Source: Panacagrimonas sp052386745 (GTDB taxonomy: Bacteria > Pseudomonadota > Gammaproteobacteria > Nevskiales > Nevskiaceae). From it: a stretch of 64,000 bases of DNA. The notes beneath the pieces were generated by a model. That model saw nothing but the letters and a program-made list of their open reading frames with translations, was not told the DNA's origin and ran no database searches. The stretch covers positions 1 to 64,000 of the forward strand of contig JBQTJW010000002.1 in the NCBI GenBank assembly GCA_052386745.1. The letters are read 5' to 3'. Both the position numbers and the translations under genes were made by a program. Positions 30,647 through 39,559 of the stretch are shown one piece after another (position 1 is the first letter of the stretch; each line of letters starts with the position of its first letter).

Positions 30647-32812
30647 TTAGAACTCGCGACCGAAACGGATCGTGAACTCGTCGATGAAGTCCAGCGAACC
30701 CACCAGGTTGTCGTTCGGGTTGGAACCGAACAGCGAGCCCTTGGTGCCGTTGTAGTGGCCTTCGATGTGGAAGCCGCTACCCGGGTTCCAGCGCAGACCC
30801 ACCTGCCCGAAGATGCCGCCAGCGGTATCGATGAGCGTGGCAAATTCCAGTTCGTAGATGCGGTTGGGCCAAGGCTGCTGGCCACCGAGCACCACGTAGG
30901 TCACGCCCGGACGGCCGTCAGGCAGGTTGTTCTGGTCGCCGCCATACCCATCCAGCAAGCGTCCGGCGATGTCGCTGGCATTCTTGTACAGCACCTGGCC
31001 CACGATCAGGGTGCCAGGGAAGCCGTCAAAGAAACGGTGCCATTTGTCCACGATCAGCGCCGCGGCCCACTCTTCCTTGATCTTGAAGTTCTTGTCCAGG
31101 CCAATGTCGGTGAACACGCGCTTGGGCGTGTACGACACTTCCAGGTTGAAGATCAGCTGGTTGAGGAAGGGCGACCATTCGCTCTCGGTCACGTACAGGG
31201 CACCGAGGCCGAAGACGTTTTCCTGGAAGTACTCGCGGCCGACGTGCCCGCGCAGGCTGTTGCCGGCTGCCACGAAGAACGTGTCGGCTTCGGCAAAACC
31301 CTGCGAGTAGCTGCCCGGATCAACCGGGGACGCACCGATGGATTCGCCGCAGGAACTGACGTCCGTGATGAGGTTGTTCAGCACCTTGATGCCGTCCAGA
31401 CGGGCATCGGCGGCGTAGTAGAAATACTCCGCACCGCTGTAGACGCCGCCCGGCTCGACGCTGAGGCCGGTATGGGAAAGGGCGGTGGCCACGTTGTTGG
31501 CACCGTTGCGACCGCAGGTCGGGTCCGGAGTGACGGCATAAAGGCGGTTGACGATCGCCCCCAGACCCTCGCCCTGGAACTCACGCACCACGCCGGACTT
31601 GGTCCAGCGGAACACGCCGTCCGGGTTCCAGCGACGCACGGCCATGGCCTGCCAGCCCCAGGTGCCGTACTCGGCCTTGGCACGGAAGCCGTAGCTGAAC
31701 TCGGTGTCGTAGCCACCGTTCTTGTACTGGTCGTGGATGGTGAACTGCGCGGGAATGACGTTGTACGGCGTGCCGGTGATCGGGTAGGCCGTGGGCTGGA
31801 ACTTGCTGATGAACGTGTCCGTCAGGATTTCGTCGGTCAGCTGGTAGGTGACACGCAGGCCCAGGCTGGAAATGCGCTCGTCACCGAACTCTTCCAGGGC
31901 GCGGTCAACGAACAGGTGGCGGCGAAGATCGAGGCCGGCCGGCACGTCCATCACGCGGAAGAACAGGGCCTGGCCCCAGGCTACGGCCTGGTTGCCCACG
32001 CGCACGCTGAGGGCGCCGGTGCTGTAGGTCAGCACCAGTGAGGGCAGGTCGACCATGTAGTGACGGCCGCTGATTTCCAGCGGGTCAACACGCACGCCCT
32101 TGCCGTTCTGGTTCTTGCCGTCGACGACGTGCTGGAAGTAGTTGGTGTCGCCCTGGTAGATCTCTTCCACACCGCCGATGATTCCACCGCCTTCGGAGAA
32201 GGTCGCATCCGAAGCCACATTGCGCACGTCACGCGCGTTGAAGCTGTCGTAGAAGCCGGGGTCGTACAGGGCGCGGATGCGCATGGTGAACGAGAGGCTG
32301 TCCGTGATGTTGGTGCTGGCCTCCGCGTCAGTGCGGATCACGGAGTAATTGAGGAAGTTGTCTTCTTCCTTGATGCCGTCATCCGCGCGCCGCGCCGGGT
32401 TGTTGACGAACGGAATGAACGGAATGGTGTCCCACTTCAGCAGTCCCGGAGGAGGGATCGGCAGATCGGGGAACTGCGGCGCGATGACGGCCGCCAGGTC
32501 AGGCGGAACATAGGCATCGCGCAGCACGGTCTTCTTGTTGAAGACGTTGCCGCCCTGATTGTTGGTGTTGAGGCCGCTGTTGAGGTTGATGGCCTGCTCG
32601 GTGCGCAGCACACCGCTGAAATTGAATTCCAGGCCGCCGATGGTGAACTGGCTGGTGGCACTCGCCGTTGCCGAGACGCCCAACGCGTACGCCGCAAGAG
32701 CGAAGCGCGTGCGGGCGCTGATCCGACCAAACCCTTGATTAGGGAAATTTTTTTCTGCGGCGTTCCCATGCAATTGCCCACGCGCCGCGCTTCTCCGCCC
32801 CTTCATTTTCAT
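30647..32812 (-). CDS. DUF1302 family outer-membrane protein
   Basis: A 721-residue exported protein. The N-terminal region is basic and followed by a hydrophobic stretch ending ATASATSQF, a signal peptide with an AxA site near residue 53. The rest has the alternating, Tyr/Gly/Asp-rich strands of a large beta-barrel (FTIGGLEFNFSGVLRTEQA, LEVSYTPKRVFTDIG, VGLRWNPGSGFHIEGHYNG). It ends in an aromatic residue (TIRFGREF), the usual C-terminal signal for outer-membrane insertion. DUF1302 proteins recur beside DUF1329 genes; their transport role is inferred. The start has a GAGGAG site. It is last in the MMPL cluster. Confidence 0.82.
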   Translation of the reverse strand: MKMKGRRSAARGQLHGNAAEKNFPNQGFGRISARTRFALAAYALGVSATASATSQFTIGGLEFNFSGVLRTEQAINLNSGLNTNNQGGNVFNKKTVLRDAYVPPDLAAVIAPQFPDLPIPPPGLLKWDTIPFIPFVNNPARRADDGIKEEDNFLNYSVIRTDAEASTNITDSLSFTMRIRALYDPGFYDSFNARDVRNVASDATFSEGGGIIGGVEEIYQGDTNYFQHVVDGKNQNGKGVRVDPLEISGRHYMVDLPSLVLTYSTGALSVRVGNQAVAWGQALFFRVMDVPAGLDLRRHLFVDRALEEFGDERISSLGLRVTYQLTDEILTDTFISKFQPTAYPITGTPYNVIPAQFTIHDQYKNGGYDTEFSYGFRAKAEYGTWGWQAMAVRRWNPDGVFRWTKSGVVREFQGEGLGAIVNRLYAVTPDPTCGRNGANNVATALSHTGLSVEPGGVYSGAEYFYYAADARLDGIKVLNNLITDVSSCGESIGASPVDPGSYSQGFAEADTFFVAAGNSLRGHVGREYFQENVFGLGALYVTESEWSPFLNQLIFNLEVSYTPKRVFTDIGLDKNFKIKEEWAAALIVDKWHRFFDGFPGTLIVGQVLYKNASDIAGRLLDGYGGDQNNLPDGRPGVTYVVLGGQQPWPNRIYELEFATLIDTAGGIFGQVGLRWNPGSGFHIEGHYNGTKGSLFGSNPNDNLVGSLDFIDEFTIRFGREF

Positions 32813-32920
32813 ACTCTCCTCACGTTGAGATTACAACCCGCTGACCCTAAGGGTTCTATCGGCCAAATCTGATGTAGACAGTCAATTTTTCCGATGAACC
32901 CGGTCGAAATCGCTGGAACA

Positions 32921-32955
32921 ATTATAGATGCATCAACCCTGGAGCAGGGTTGATG
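32921..32955 (-). promoter_or_regulatory. Palindrome next to a perfect -10 box upstream of the DUF1302 gene
   Basis: CATCAACCCTG-GAG-CAGGGTTGATG (32931-32955) is a perfect 11-bp-arm inverted repeat. On the minus strand it is followed within 4 bases by TATAAT (32926-32921), a perfect -10 hexamer about 110 bases before the DUF1302 start. No good -35 hexamer is seen, which suits an activator or repressor binding at the palindrome. It might instead act as a hairpin in the transcript from upstream. Confidence 0.5.
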
Positions 32956-33003
32956 GTCCCCAAACTACTAGCTTGAAATCGTGTTGCTTACAGCACGTTC
33001 GTT

Positions 33004-33996
33004 TTATTGTGTAATTCGAAGGATATTACCACTTTGTCCAGCGGCAATGAATGCGCCGTCTGTCGCGGTCGCAGCTCCACCGTACCAGGCGACGTGGAGG
33101 TCAAGACCGCTGAGTTTGTTCCAGGACTTGCCATCATCCGTGCTGAGCAGCATGGCCCGGATCCCGCTGATGAGCGTCTTGCCACCCGGGAGTGAAGCGA
33201 CGCCGAGCAGGTTGGAATCGGTACCCGACACGATCGAGCACCAGGTCCTGCCATGGTCCGGACTCTGGAGAATCAGGCCCGACTGCCCCACCGCATAGCT
33301 CATGCCGTCTTCACGCTTGGTGACACCGAACAGCGCCGGCGGACGATCGGCTTCCTTGACCGCACCACCCAGCGAAACCTGCCAGGTCAGGCCGGCGTCC
33401 TCGGTGCGCAGAACCGTGCTGAGCTCGCCGACTGCGATTCCATGCCCCTTGGCGTCCATGGTGACGGCATAGATGCTGGGCGCGAAATCTTCGGTCAACT
33501 GGTCCGAACCGGCATAGATTTCCAGCCAGGTCGGTGCCACGCTTTTCCAGTTCTTGCCATCCTCGGAACGCAGCATCATCCCAAACGAACCCACCACCAT
33601 GGCGACGCCGGCTGCATTCAGGCTGGAGCCGAAAGCCCGATCCTTGAGACCGGTTTCCGCCTTGGCCCACTTGCCGCTGCCATCGTCAAAGAATATTTCG
33701 CCCATCAAACCGGCGATGACGCGCTTGGAACCGTTGACAGCACCCGTCGTCAGCGAGAGGCGGGTAGGACCGGCCTCGGGCTTCCAGGTCTTGCCACCGT
33801 CGCTGGTCATCTGAATTTCGCCACCAGCACCCACTGCGATGCCACGATCGCCGTCAAAGTTGGTGGAAAAAAGCGCCTGATGCGCGATGCCCGACGCCAC
33901 CTTGTCCAGGGCAGCCTGCGCGTTGAAGGCAGGCCCCATCATCATCGACAGCGCCGCAGCCAGCGCACCCAAAGTTCGCTTTGTCGTTGCATTCAT
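33004..33996 (-). CDS. Exported YCF48-like/BNR-repeat beta-propeller protein
   Basis: A 330-residue protein with a clear signal peptide (LAAALSMMMGPAFNAQA) and a mature part made of about seven repeats. Five of the repeats show an Asp-box: TSDGGKTW, SEDGKNW, TEDAGLTW, SPDHGRTW and STDDGKSW. The fold should be a six- or seven-bladed propeller related to the photosystem II assembly factor YCF48, here periplasmic. It lies between the DUF1329 and DUF1302 genes in a cluster with an MMPL pump and may act as a scaffold. No catalytic residues can be assigned. Confidence 0.82.
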   Translation of the reverse strand: MNATTKRTLGALAAALSMMMGPAFNAQAALDKVASGIAHQALFSTNFDGDRGIAVGAGGEIQMTSDGGKTWKPEAGPTRLSLTTGAVNGSKRVIAGLMGEIFFDDGSGKWAKAETGLKDRAFGSSLNAAGVAMVVGSFGMMLRSEDGKNWKSVAPTWLEIYAGSDQLTEDFAPSIYAVTMDAKGHGIAVGELSTVLRTEDAGLTWQVSLGGAVKEADRPPALFGVTKREDGMSYAVGQSGLILQSPDHGRTWCSIVSGTDSNLLGVASLPGGKTLISGIRAMLLSTDDGKSWNKLSGLDLHVAWYGGAATATDGAFIAAGQSGNILRITQ

Positions 33997-34106
33997 AGTT
34001 TTGATCCCCTCCCCGACGGGCGTGACCGTCCGTTAATTTTCTTTACCAAAGAGCACTCCGGCGAGGATGATACCCCACCGGAGTGCACTTGTTCCGCTAT
34101 GCCGCC

Positions 34107-35525
34107 TTAGACCTTGCCGAAGCTCTGAATGGCCTTCTGCGTGAAGTACTTATCGTGCACTTCTTCCGCAGGGACGTTCCAACGGTTGCTGATGCCGCCG
34201 GCACCCTTGTCGGCGTGCTCGATCTGCGTCATGCGGCCGCTCTGCACGTCGTGGCTGAGCACGTAGTTCCAGGACCAGATCGGGTCGTTGGTGCCCGTGT
34301 AGTTCAGAACCTTGTCGCCGTCCGACAGCTGGCCGGAACCGGTTTCGAAGTTCAGCCACTCTTTGCCGTTGCGATCGTAGCGGATGTAGGCGCAGTACAT
34401 GCAGTTGCGGACGTCGATGTACATGTTCTTGTAGCCCACAGGCGCACGCGGGAAGCCGGTGGGCTTCGCCTCGACGCACAGCACTTCCGGCGAGAGCTCA
34501 AACTCGGTGTCGTAGAAGGTGAGGCCCTTCGGCCCACCGTGACGACCCTTTTCCCAGTTCGGCAGTTTGCCTTTCCAGTTGCCGCCGTAAGCACCGAGCA
34601 TCGGCTTGGCGCCGGTGACCTTGTAGTCGCCCCACACCAGCATGGGGTCGCCGGCCGCCCAGGCATCGGTCAGAAACCACGTAGCGCCAGGCACCAGCGG
34701 CTCGAAGCGCTGGTTGCTGGGGAACTGGCGCACGCGACGGAACTGCGGCAGGTAGCCGTACAGTTCAGGCATCTTGCGCTGGTCGTAGTACCAGGTGCTC
34801 ATGAACGAAGTGCCGGCCACGTCGTCGGTCGCCGTGAAGAACACCACCTGCTGGCGGAGCAGGTCGGGACGATTACGAACAATCGTGCCGTCTGCGCGGG
34901 CGGACATCGCCAATTCAAGCCAGGAGAAGTCGTAGTTGTAGTCGATCTTGCCCTGAGCGTCGACTTCCTTCTGCTTGATGACGTACTGAGTCATGTCGGC
35001 ACGGCCCCAGGACAGCGTGAGGTCGATGGTCGCCTGCAGCGCGCGCTGCACGGTGTCACCCTGCGGGTCAGGGAAGGGCGCGCCGCCATTCCACTGCTTG
35101 CCGTCGGCACGCATGACGTTGCCATCCGCAGCGAACTTGGCGCCGCCTTCCGAAGCCTGCTTGACGGTGGCGTCCCAGTAGGGCTTGGAGTACATCTTGC
35201 CCGCGACATCCTTGGTGGAAGGACGGATCTTGATCTTGCGACCCATTTCCTTGATCTGCATGTAGGACACAGTGTCCAGCAGATGCTTGGCGTGCTCGAC
35301 ATTGTCGGCCGTCAGCATGTCGCCTTCCTTGATCTTGCCCTTGGTCTGGTGCTCGATCGAGATCAGCTCGTCCGGATACGCCTTGAGGATTTCTCCGCCC
35401 TTTGCAATGGTGGGCCACAGGGGGGCGATGACGCCCGATCCCGCGATACCGCCCGCTACGCCCTTCGTGATCTTCTCCATGAAGAAACGACGGCTGTAGT
35501 TGAAGTCATACTTTCTGATACGCAT
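34107..35525 (-). CDS. DUF1329 family protein with Tat-type signal
   Basis: A 472-residue protein. The N terminus carries SRRFFMEK (residues 11-18), a good twin-arginine motif, then a weakly hydrophobic stretch (GVAGGIAGSGVIAPLW), suggesting export in folded form. The mature part contains long DUF1329 segments such as YKVTGAKPMLGAYGGNWKG and SPEVLCVEAKPTGFPRAPVG, plus a Cys-x-x-Cys (NCMYCAYIRYD). DUF1329 proteins are thought to have a LolA/LolB-like lipid-binding fold; that is recalled, not visible here. The start has a GGAGG site. It lies between the MMPL and propeller genes. Confidence 0.85.
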   Translation of the reverse strand: MRIRKYDFNYSRRFFMEKITKGVAGGIAGSGVIAPLWPTIAKGGEILKAYPDELISIEHQTKGKIKEGDMLTADNVEHAKHLLDTVSYMQIKEMGRKIKIRPSTKDVAGKMYSKPYWDATVKQASEGGAKFAADGNVMRADGKQWNGGAPFPDPQGDTVQRALQATIDLTLSWGRADMTQYVIKQKEVDAQGKIDYNYDFSWLELAMSARADGTIVRNRPDLLRQQVVFFTATDDVAGTSFMSTWYYDQRKMPELYGYLPQFRRVRQFPSNQRFEPLVPGATWFLTDAWAAGDPMLVWGDYKVTGAKPMLGAYGGNWKGKLPNWEKGRHGGPKGLTFYDTEFELSPEVLCVEAKPTGFPRAPVGYKNMYIDVRNCMYCAYIRYDRNGKEWLNFETGSGQLSDGDKVLNYTGTNDPIWSWNYVLSHDVQSGRMTQIEHADKGAGGISNRWNVPAEEVHDKYFTQKAIQSFGKV

Positions 35526-35562
35526 GGTTAAGCCTCCAATCAGTTAGTGCCACTGAGAACTT

Positions 35563-35648
35563 CCTTATCCCGCTTGTCTCTAGCGTGGTGTTTGCAATCT
35601 GCAGCCCAGGCCTTGACAAGATTAAATACGAGTTTCTTCGGGATAAGG
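35563..35648. promoter_or_regulatory. Spaced inverted repeat in the DUF1329 upstream region
   Basis: CCTTATCCCG (35563-35572) and CGGGATAAGG (35639-35648) are perfect 10-base inverted copies, 66 bases apart, in the A/T-rich 176-base gap between the MMPL and DUF1329 genes. They could be two sites for one regulator or the ends of a leader RNA stem. No clear promoter hexamers were identified. Confidence 0.4.
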
Positions 35649-35701
35649 ATTCGCTTCCTAGCTTATATTTTTATGCTTTCTGCCTGCGTTGACTTGATTT
35701 A

Positions 35702-38188
35702 CTACGCGTGTGCCGGCCCCTTCCGCCCATGAGGCTTGCCTTCGTCCTCAAGTCCGACGATTTCGTCCGCTGTGAACTCCGAAAGATCGTAGCTTTCACT
35801 GACCAGCAGGTCGGTGCGGGTCATGAACTTGGGCTTCACGACCCAGACGAGCAGGGGCAGCACCACCAGCGCCATCACCATGTTGATGGTGATGAGGATG
35901 AGCAGCAGCACGCTCATGTCGGCCATGAACTTCAGATCGGACAGGAAGTACCAGGGCATCATGCCGACGAACATCACCGAGGCCGTGAACAGGATGGCCT
36001 TGCCGGTGGTCGAGATACTTGCCGTGATGGTTGCCTTCCAATCTCCGTGTCGCGCATGGAATTCTTCGCACATGCGGGAGAGCAGGTAGATGTCGTAGTC
36101 GATACCGACGCCCACGCCCACCGCCGCCACCATCAGGGAGTTGATGTCCAGACCCACACCGGCGATGTGCATTGCCGCGAACAGCATGAAGTTGGCGATG
36201 ACCACCGGGATAATCAGGATCAGGCCACCGACCAGGGATCGGTAGACCAGCGAGGCAATGACCAGGATGACGCCGCACAGCGACCCCAGGATGCGATAGT
36301 GGTAGTGCTCGGTCACCTCGTTCATCGACTGCTGGAGCGCGATGAGGCCCGATCCCAGGCGGACGGTGAAGTCCTTGTGATCGACACCCACCGCCTCGAC
36401 CGCCTTCTTCGCCTGGGCGAGGGCGTTATCCACCGTTTCCTGCTTGTTGTCCGCGTACCACAGCGACACGGTGGAGTTCTGGAACGTGAAGTCCACGACC
36501 TGGGCGAAGTTCTTGGGGTTGCTTCCCATGGTCACGGCCGTGCCTGCCGCATTAACAGCCAGCGGATCAGGGTCCAGCGGCAGCCACTTGGGGTTGCCAC
36601 CCGAGAACAGGCGATTGCCTTCCATGAGGTAGTCGCTGAACGAGAGCGTCGCGCGGGGCGGGCCTTCGCTCAACTCCATCATGGCCTGGATCTGCGAGCG
36701 CACCGCCGTGGCTTCCAACGAACGCGCCACGCGGAAATCCTTGCCCGCATCGGGCTTGGCTTCGATCACGATTTCCAGGGTGTTCACACCGGGGAAGTTG
36801 CGGTTGATCTCGCGGACCGCAGTGTTGTACTCCGAGATCGGGAAGAGCAGCGCGCTGCCTTCCGAGGGATTGCCGATCTTGATCTGCAGCGCGATGTAGG
36901 TGGAAACAACGGCCACGATCACGGTGACCGGCCCCGTCACCCAGGCAGCCTTGCCGTAGGTGATCCTGGACAGGCGGGCCAGCCAGACACGGATCTGGTA
37001 GTGCAGGCCCGCTTCGTGCCCATGACCACCGGTGAGGCGTTCGATGTCCGCCGGCGCCGGGAGGGCTGCCAGCAGCAGCGAGATCAGGATCACCCCGTTC
37101 GGGATGATCGAGACGGCCCACCATCCAGCGAAGAGGGCGAAGCGTTCCATGGCCGGAATGGGCGCCATGGCGATCAGACCGATACCCAGGACGTCGGTGA
37201 TGATGCCGAAGATGCTGGGCACAAGCATGACGCTCATGCAGATTTCGACGGCCTTCTTCTTTTCCTTGACGTGCGCGTAGATTTCGTAATAGCGCTCGGT
37301 GTACTGCACGCAGTGGGAAAAGGTACGCGCCACGAGCAACAGGGGCACCACGAGCAGCAGAGGTTCCACCGGCGACTTGATCCAGCCCACCAACCCGAAG
37401 CCCCAGATACCGGCCACGACGCTGCAGATGATGGGGTTGAGCGTACCGACCACGTTGCGCATGTAGAGGAAGAGCACCGTGATCAGGGCGGCGAAGGTCA
37501 CGCCGAAAATGGCCCAGATCTGCGCCTGCAACTGGTAGATCCAGCCGATGAGTGCTGGCTGGCCGGCGAGATGGACTTCGTGGTGCTCATCGCGGGCCGC
37601 CTCGACAAGCTTCTTGGCGTACTGGAAGGCTTCACCCCAGTCGACCTTGTCCTCCAGGAACGCGGCCGTGATGATCGTCGACGATTCGTCGACGGACACC
37701 AGGAACGTCTTGGCATTCGGCGACTGGTCGATGCGACGGCGGAGATCCTTGAGTTCCTCGTCGGACTGCGGAACGTGATCTTCCATGACGGGACGCATGT
37801 CGATACCGAACGGCGTTGCTTCCGCGTAGCGGGCCTTTTCGGTGGTGATCGACAGGATCAGGTCATGATCGACGCCCGGCGCCAAGTCGATGTCGCGCGT
37901 GATGTCCCAGACCTTCTGCAGGGTGTCGGCATGGTAGATGTCGCCATCCTTGCGCTTGACCATGATCGTCATGGTCAGCGGATTGCCGAAGTTGGGATGA
38001 TCCAGGAACACCTGGACGAAGGGATCACTCTTGGGGAGGAGGTCCTTGAAGATGGTTCGGATATCGACGCTCAGAATGCCCACCGTGAAGAACGCGGTGA
38101 TGGCACCGAAGACGATCCACATCATCATCATGTGGTTCACGACCCACTTGGCGAACCGGTTGCGGGCATTGCCCTTTTTTTCGGCCAT
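35702..38188 (-). CDS. MMPL/RND-superfamily lipid or hydrophobe exporter
   Basis: An 828-residue inner-membrane protein with two RND half-repeats. Each has one N-terminal helix (VVNHMMMMWIVFGAITAFFTVGIL in the first), a large periplasmic loop of about 180-200 residues, and a block of five helices. The second block has GIDYDIYLLSRM (D697-Y698), the Asp-Tyr proton-relay pair of MmpL3-type pumps. The first block has ARTFSHCVQ, lacking the Asp, as in COG1033-type exporters. No membrane-fusion protein or TolC is adjacent. It is the first gene of the cluster that continues with DUF1329, a propeller and DUF1302. Confidence 0.88.
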   Translation of the reverse strand: MAEKKGNARNRFAKWVVNHMMMMWIVFGAITAFFTVGILSVDIRTIFKDLLPKSDPFVQVFLDHPNFGNPLTMTIMVKRKDGDIYHADTLQKVWDITRDIDLAPGVDHDLILSITTEKARYAEATPFGIDMRPVMEDHVPQSDEELKDLRRRIDQSPNAKTFLVSVDESSTIITAAFLEDKVDWGEAFQYAKKLVEAARDEHHEVHLAGQPALIGWIYQLQAQIWAIFGVTFAALITVLFLYMRNVVGTLNPIICSVVAGIWGFGLVGWIKSPVEPLLLVVPLLLVARTFSHCVQYTERYYEIYAHVKEKKKAVEICMSVMLVPSIFGIITDVLGIGLIAMAPIPAMERFALFAGWWAVSIIPNGVILISLLLAALPAPADIERLTGGHGHEAGLHYQIRVWLARLSRITYGKAAWVTGPVTVIVAVVSTYIALQIKIGNPSEGSALLFPISEYNTAVREINRNFPGVNTLEIVIEAKPDAGKDFRVARSLEATAVRSQIQAMMELSEGPPRATLSFSDYLMEGNRLFSGGNPKWLPLDPDPLAVNAAGTAVTMGSNPKNFAQVVDFTFQNSTVSLWYADNKQETVDNALAQAKKAVEAVGVDHKDFTVRLGSGLIALQQSMNEVTEHYHYRILGSLCGVILVIASLVYRSLVGGLILIIPVVIANFMLFAAMHIAGVGLDINSLMVAAVGVGVGIDYDIYLLSRMCEEFHARHGDWKATITASISTTGKAILFTASVMFVGMMPWYFLSDLKFMADMSVLLLILITINMVMALVVLPLLVWVVKPKFMTRTDLLVSESYDLSEFTADEIVGLEDEGKPHGRKGPAHA

Positions 38189-38583
38189 TTGCTTCTTGCT
38201 CCTCCCCTTCTTGGAAAATCAGATCGAAACTAATTCTGTCTTCGCTTTAAGCCCGCCTCGCGTTCGCCGCGGCGGGTACTTTCGCGCTTCTGGCCGCGGC
38301 CCTTTGCGGCGAGATCACTGCTTGCTGCTCGTATCCACCAAGTCCTGACGAACGGCCCAAACCAGCAGCCCCAGGGTCAGGTCGCGGGGACGTTACCCGC
38401 CTTTAATTGGCTTTGCAACAGAACGGACTTGAACCCTCCTGCAACGTCACCATCAATTGGTGTTGGTCTTGTGGAATCGCGTGTTCGCGAAATCCAGCTT
38501 AACGGCTGGTGAACCGCTGACGATACTGCCCGTGAACGCGGCGCGGTTCAAGTGGGCGCATCTTCAACGACGCTTGAACGCGT
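38189..38583. other. Gap upstream of the MMPL cluster
   Basis: About 395 bases between the MMPL start and the DnaJ-type gene, without a convincing reading frame on either strand. It should contain the MMPL cluster promoter (minus strand). It holds several short palindromes, including CACCA-TCAAT-TGGTG at 38450-38464 and TGAACGCGTTCA at 38574-38585 next to the DnaJ-type stop. None can be assigned. Confidence 0.5.
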
Positions 38584-39489
38584 TCAGGATTTGCGGGGAT
38601 CGAACTCGCTGAACAGTCGTGCAAGCGCCTCGTAGGCGCCGCGCTCGGTGTCGTCCCGGGGGGGCGGCGTGACGATGCGCAGGCTCACGGTCTGGTCGCC
38701 GGGCGGCGAACCCGGCAGGCCTCGGCCCTTCAAGCGCAGCTTCTTACCGCCCTGCGTTGCGGCCGGGACGTTCAGCTCAACCGTCCCGCCCAGGGTCGGG
38801 ACCGGGATTTTTCCGCCCAGCGCCGCTTCCCAGGGCGCGATGCACACCGTCACGCGGACGTCGCGGCCGTCCACCTTGAACTGCGGATGCGCGGCGAAGG
38901 AGATTTCGAGCAGCAGGTCGGACCCGCGCGGGCCCTGTTCGGCCAAGCGCACGGTCTGGCCCTCGGTGATGCCCTTGGGAATGCGCACGTTGAGCGAGCG
39001 GCCATCGCCCAGGGTCAACTGCCGCGAGCCGCCGTGGAACGAATCTTCGAGCGTGATCTCGATCTTGGCGCGGCTGGCCTGCGGGCGCTGCATGCCATCG
39101 CCCTCGTCCTCGAAGGGGTAACGACCGCCGCCGGGCCCGCCGCCCGGGGCGCCACCGAACAGGGTGGAGAAGAAATCCGAGAATCCGGGCTGCGCTCCAC
39201 CGCCCATGCCGCGGGCGCCGCCGAAGTTCCGCTGCCAGCCCGGGGGCGGCGAGAAGCCACCGCTGCCGCCTTTCCAGTTGGGGCCGAGCGTGTCGTAGGC
39301 CTTGCGCTTCTCGGGGTCCGACAGCACCTCGTTGGCCTCGTTGGCGTCCTTGAATTTCTCCTCGGCGCCCTTGGCCTTGTTCTTGTCCGGGTGAAACTCG
39401 CGCGCAAGCCGGCGGTAGGCCTTCTTGATCTCATCGGCCGACGCGGTGCGGCTGACACCGAGAATCTTGTAGTAGTCCTTGTAATCCAT
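38584..39489 (-). CDS. cbpA: DnaJ-domain co-chaperone (CbpA-like)
   Basis: A 301-residue protein. The J-domain occupies residues 1-70 (DYKDYYKILGVSRTAS, with the HPD of REFHPDKNK that stimulates DnaK). A Gly/Phe-rich linker follows, and two DnaJ C-terminal beta domains make up the rest (SFHGGSRQLTLGDGRSLNVR, then KKLRLKGRGLPG). There is no zinc-finger cysteine repeat, so it is of the CbpA class, not DnaJ. It lies downstream of the hsp20 gene. A strong hairpin just before its start may limit or time its expression. Confidence 0.9.
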   Translation of the reverse strand: MDYKDYYKILGVSRTASADEIKKAYRRLAREFHPDKNKAKGAEEKFKDANEANEVLSDPEKRKAYDTLGPNWKGGSGGFSPPPGWQRNFGGARGMGGGAQPGFSDFFSTLFGGAPGGGPGGGRYPFEDEGDGMQRPQASRAKIEITLEDSFHGGSRQLTLGDGRSLNVRIPKGITEGQTVRLAEQGPRGSDLLLEISFAAHPQFKVDGRDVRVTVCIAPWEAALGGKIPVPTLGGTVELNVPAATQGGKKLRLKGRGLPGSPPGDQTVSLRIVTPPPRDDTERGAYEALARLFSEFDPRKS

Positions 39490-39500
39490 CGTTCTTCAAA

Positions 39501-39526
39501 TAAAGCGGGGCGCAAATGCGCCCCGC
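39501..39526 (-). terminator. Terminator-like hairpin between hsp20 and cbpA
   Basis: On the minus strand GCGGGGCGC-ATTT-GCGCCCCGC forms a perfect 9-bp stem followed by TTTATTTG. It ends 11 bases before the cbpA start codon and 33 bases past the hsp20 stop. It may terminate the hsp20 transcript or, since it reaches the cbpA ribosome-binding region, act as an attenuator or thermosensor. Confidence 0.65.
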
Positions 39527-39559
39527 GAGACTAACGACTTGAGCGATGGCGTGCGCGCT

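Noticed and set aside
35708..38233. An 841-codon open frame antisense to the MMPL gene
   Set aside because: It mirrors the codon pattern of the real gene; the translation is rich in His, Asp and Arg with no domains or helices.
38574..38585. TGAACGCGTTCA palindrome as an operator for the MMPL cluster
   Set aside because: It overlaps the cbpA stop codon and is nearly 400 bases from the MMPL start; a 12-base palindrome is not compelling alone.
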